Origin: JAPXLN01 sp033809515
Lineage (GTDB): Bacteria > Bacillota > Sulfobacillia > Fermentithermobacillales > Fermentithermobacillaceae
NCBI GenBank assembly: GCA_033809515.1
Contig: JAPXLN010000039.1
Location: forward strand, 1-6,216
DNA: 6,216 nucleotides
Direction: 5' to 3'
Position numbers and translations under genes: made by a program. Below the pieces are notes generated by a model, which saw only the letters and a program-made list of their open reading frames with translations, was not told the origin of the DNA and made no database searches. The first letter of the stretch is position 1. The number at the start of each line of letters is the position of its first letter. Below are positions 5,637-6,216 of the stretch, one piece after another.

Positions 5637-5795
5637 ACACTGCCACAGATGGGCTTTTCAGAAGAAGACCAGGCCAGGGTGTCTGGTAGGCCCGTCTACA
5701 CCTTCTCGGTCAGAAACGGGAACACGATCGTCTCCCACCTTGGTGGAGGCCATGCCACTGTCACCATACCCCTCTATAACCTGCTGTCCCGGTAA
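5634..5795 (+). pseudogene. Remnant of a cell-surface protein domain (S-layer/SLH-associated type)
   Basis: A short plus-strand frame reads QTLPQMGFSEEDQARVSGRP, then VYTFSVRNGNTIVSHLGGG, then HATVTIPLYNLLSR and a TAA stop. The pattern L-S-x-E-D-x-A-x-V-x-x-R-P-V-Y-x-F-x-V, a G-N/G-x-x-I-S-x-(F/L)-G-G-G turn, and x-V-T-V-x-I-P is one I recall from repeated domains of large clostridial surface proteins that often carry SLH anchors. The expected continuation (P-G-E-x-P-x-A-I-V) seems to appear in another frame as PGKAAQSAI up to about 5817, so there is a frameshift near 5785. A stop lies at 5631 in the same frame. There is no signal peptide, start site or anchor, so this is debris of a much larger gene. 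Assignment is by remembered pattern only. Confidence 0.55.
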
Positions 5796-5827
5796 GGCGG
5801 CCCAGTCTGCCATCGCCCCGCCACGCA

Positions 5828-5867
5828 GGCGGTTGTTGGCGGTTGTTGGCGGTTGTTATCGGTTATC
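5828..5867. repeat. 10-bp tandem repeat GGCGGTTGTT
   Basis: Three perfect units occupy 5828-5837, 5838-5847 and 5848-5857, followed by a diverged fourth (ATCGGTTATC). It lies between the surface-protein remnant and a strong hairpin. A short perfect array of this kind often varies in copy number; no function is evident. Confidence 0.85.
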
Positions 5868-5871
5868 TATC

Positions 5872-5907
5872 GACCAAGGCGCTCCCTCCCCGGGGGCGCC
5901 TTTGGTC
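5872..5907 (-). terminator. Strong hairpin, possible terminator of the right-edge gene
   Basis: GACCAAGGCGC (5872-5882) pairs with GCGCCTTTGGTC (5896-5907) in an 11-bp stem with a single bulged base and a C/G-rich loop. It lies 40 bp beyond the stop of the right-edge minus-strand gene, where a terminator would be expected. Neither strand has a T-run after it, so it may be a factor-dependent or degraded terminator, or another structured element. Confidence 0.4.
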
Positions 5908-5946
5908 TTGCCGTAAAGAGGGTCGAGCCTAGACCCAACTTGGCCA

Positions 5947-6216
5947 CTATCGCAGCTCTTCGAGAAGGCCGAATATGTCTTCCGGTTCCGCACCCTTCAC
6001 GCTTACCTTAACGACCACATCTCCATAGAGCACACTGAAACGCATCCGGTACCCTGAGACGTCTCCGACATCGTCCACGGTGTAAGCTCGCGACTTAACG
6101 ATTGCCAACGTCAGTTCCTCTGCTCTGAAAACCGGGTTATCCACGACTTTCCGCAGCTGGGCCGGCACCGAATCTGCCCGCGGAATAGGATACCTGGAAA
6201 GGTCATAGGTTTCCGG
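5947..6216 (-). CDS. Unrecognised protein, C-terminal part (5' partial)
   Basis: The frame is open from the right window edge to a TAG at 5947, giving 89 residues of the C-terminus. A GTG at 6168 is the only start in view but has no clear ribosome binding site, and the frame upstream of it reads as protein (PETYDLSRYPIPRADSVPAQ), so the gene most likely begins outside. The visible part has a basic/hydrophobic stretch, AEELTLAIVKSRAYTVDD. It is followed by strand-like alternation, GYRMRFSVLYGDVVVKVSVK, and a short terminal helix, PEDIFGLLEELR. There is no membrane segment or catalytic motif. The ending recalls C-termini of extracytoplasmic domains in which a two-strand hairpin is followed by a helix (for example DUF4367-type), but this is weak. 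A hairpin follows 40 bp downstream. Confidence 0.7.
   Translation of the reverse strand, partial: PETYDLSRYPIPRADSVPAQLRKVVDNPVFRAEELTLAIVKSRAYTVDDVGDVSGYRMRFSVLYGDVVVKVSVKGAEPEDIFGLLEELR

Noticed and set aside
5515..5916. 133-codon plus-strand frame
   Set aside because: It is in the wrong frame for the surface-protein remnant over most of its length, and its end is translated microrepeat and hairpin. Only a short part near 5787-5817 may be the shifted continuation of the remnant.

Overview
The window looks like an accessory stretch of a moderately GC-rich Gram-positive bacterium, most likely a clostridial-lineage Firmicute. Three things suggest this: a VanRS-like two-component pair, consensus AGGAGG ribosome binding sites, and a remnant resembling surface-protein domains of that group. 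Genus cannot be read from the sequence. Every intact host gene is on the minus strand. The plus strand carries only the IS element and one surface-protein remnant.

Layout from left to right. Positions 1-373 are the right end of an IS3-family element, with the C-terminal part of a DD(35)E transposase and its terminal inverted repeat. It abuts positions 374-824, an array of seven degenerate 63-bp repeats. Each repeat carries a 23-nt imperfect palindrome, and the copies follow an A-B-C order, giving a 189-bp higher-order repeat. Next comes a frameshifted and truncated GNAT acetyltransferase pseudogene (929-1173, minus). Positions 1221-4092 hold an operon of an OmpR-type response regulator followed by a large multi-pass sensor histidine kinase, with a 26-bp overlap between the two genes. 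About 185 bp upstream of the regulator lies a possible operator made of two TCTTA elements 11 bp apart.

Positions 4372-5257 hold a second minus-strand operon: a small four-helix membrane protein followed by a Nudix hydrolase. Its two genes are 10 bp apart, it ends in a probable intrinsic terminator, and it has a good sigma-A-like promoter far upstream at 5609-5636. Between that promoter and the first gene is a leader of about 345 nt with 12-bp tandem repeats. A short plus-strand remnant of a surface-protein domain lies at 5634-5795, followed by a 10-bp tandem repeat and a strong hairpin. The window ends in the C-terminal part of an unrecognised minus-strand gene (5947-6216).

Functionally, the two-component pair probably senses an envelope or extracellular condition, but no obvious target gene such as an ABC transporter is adjacent. 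The membrane protein and Nudix hydrolase are likely co-expressed housekeeping or accessory functions. The decayed GNAT gene, the surface-protein remnant, the IS insertion and the repeat array show that both flanks have been rearranged. The most unusual item is the 63-bp hairpin-repeat array, which no standard feature type explains.
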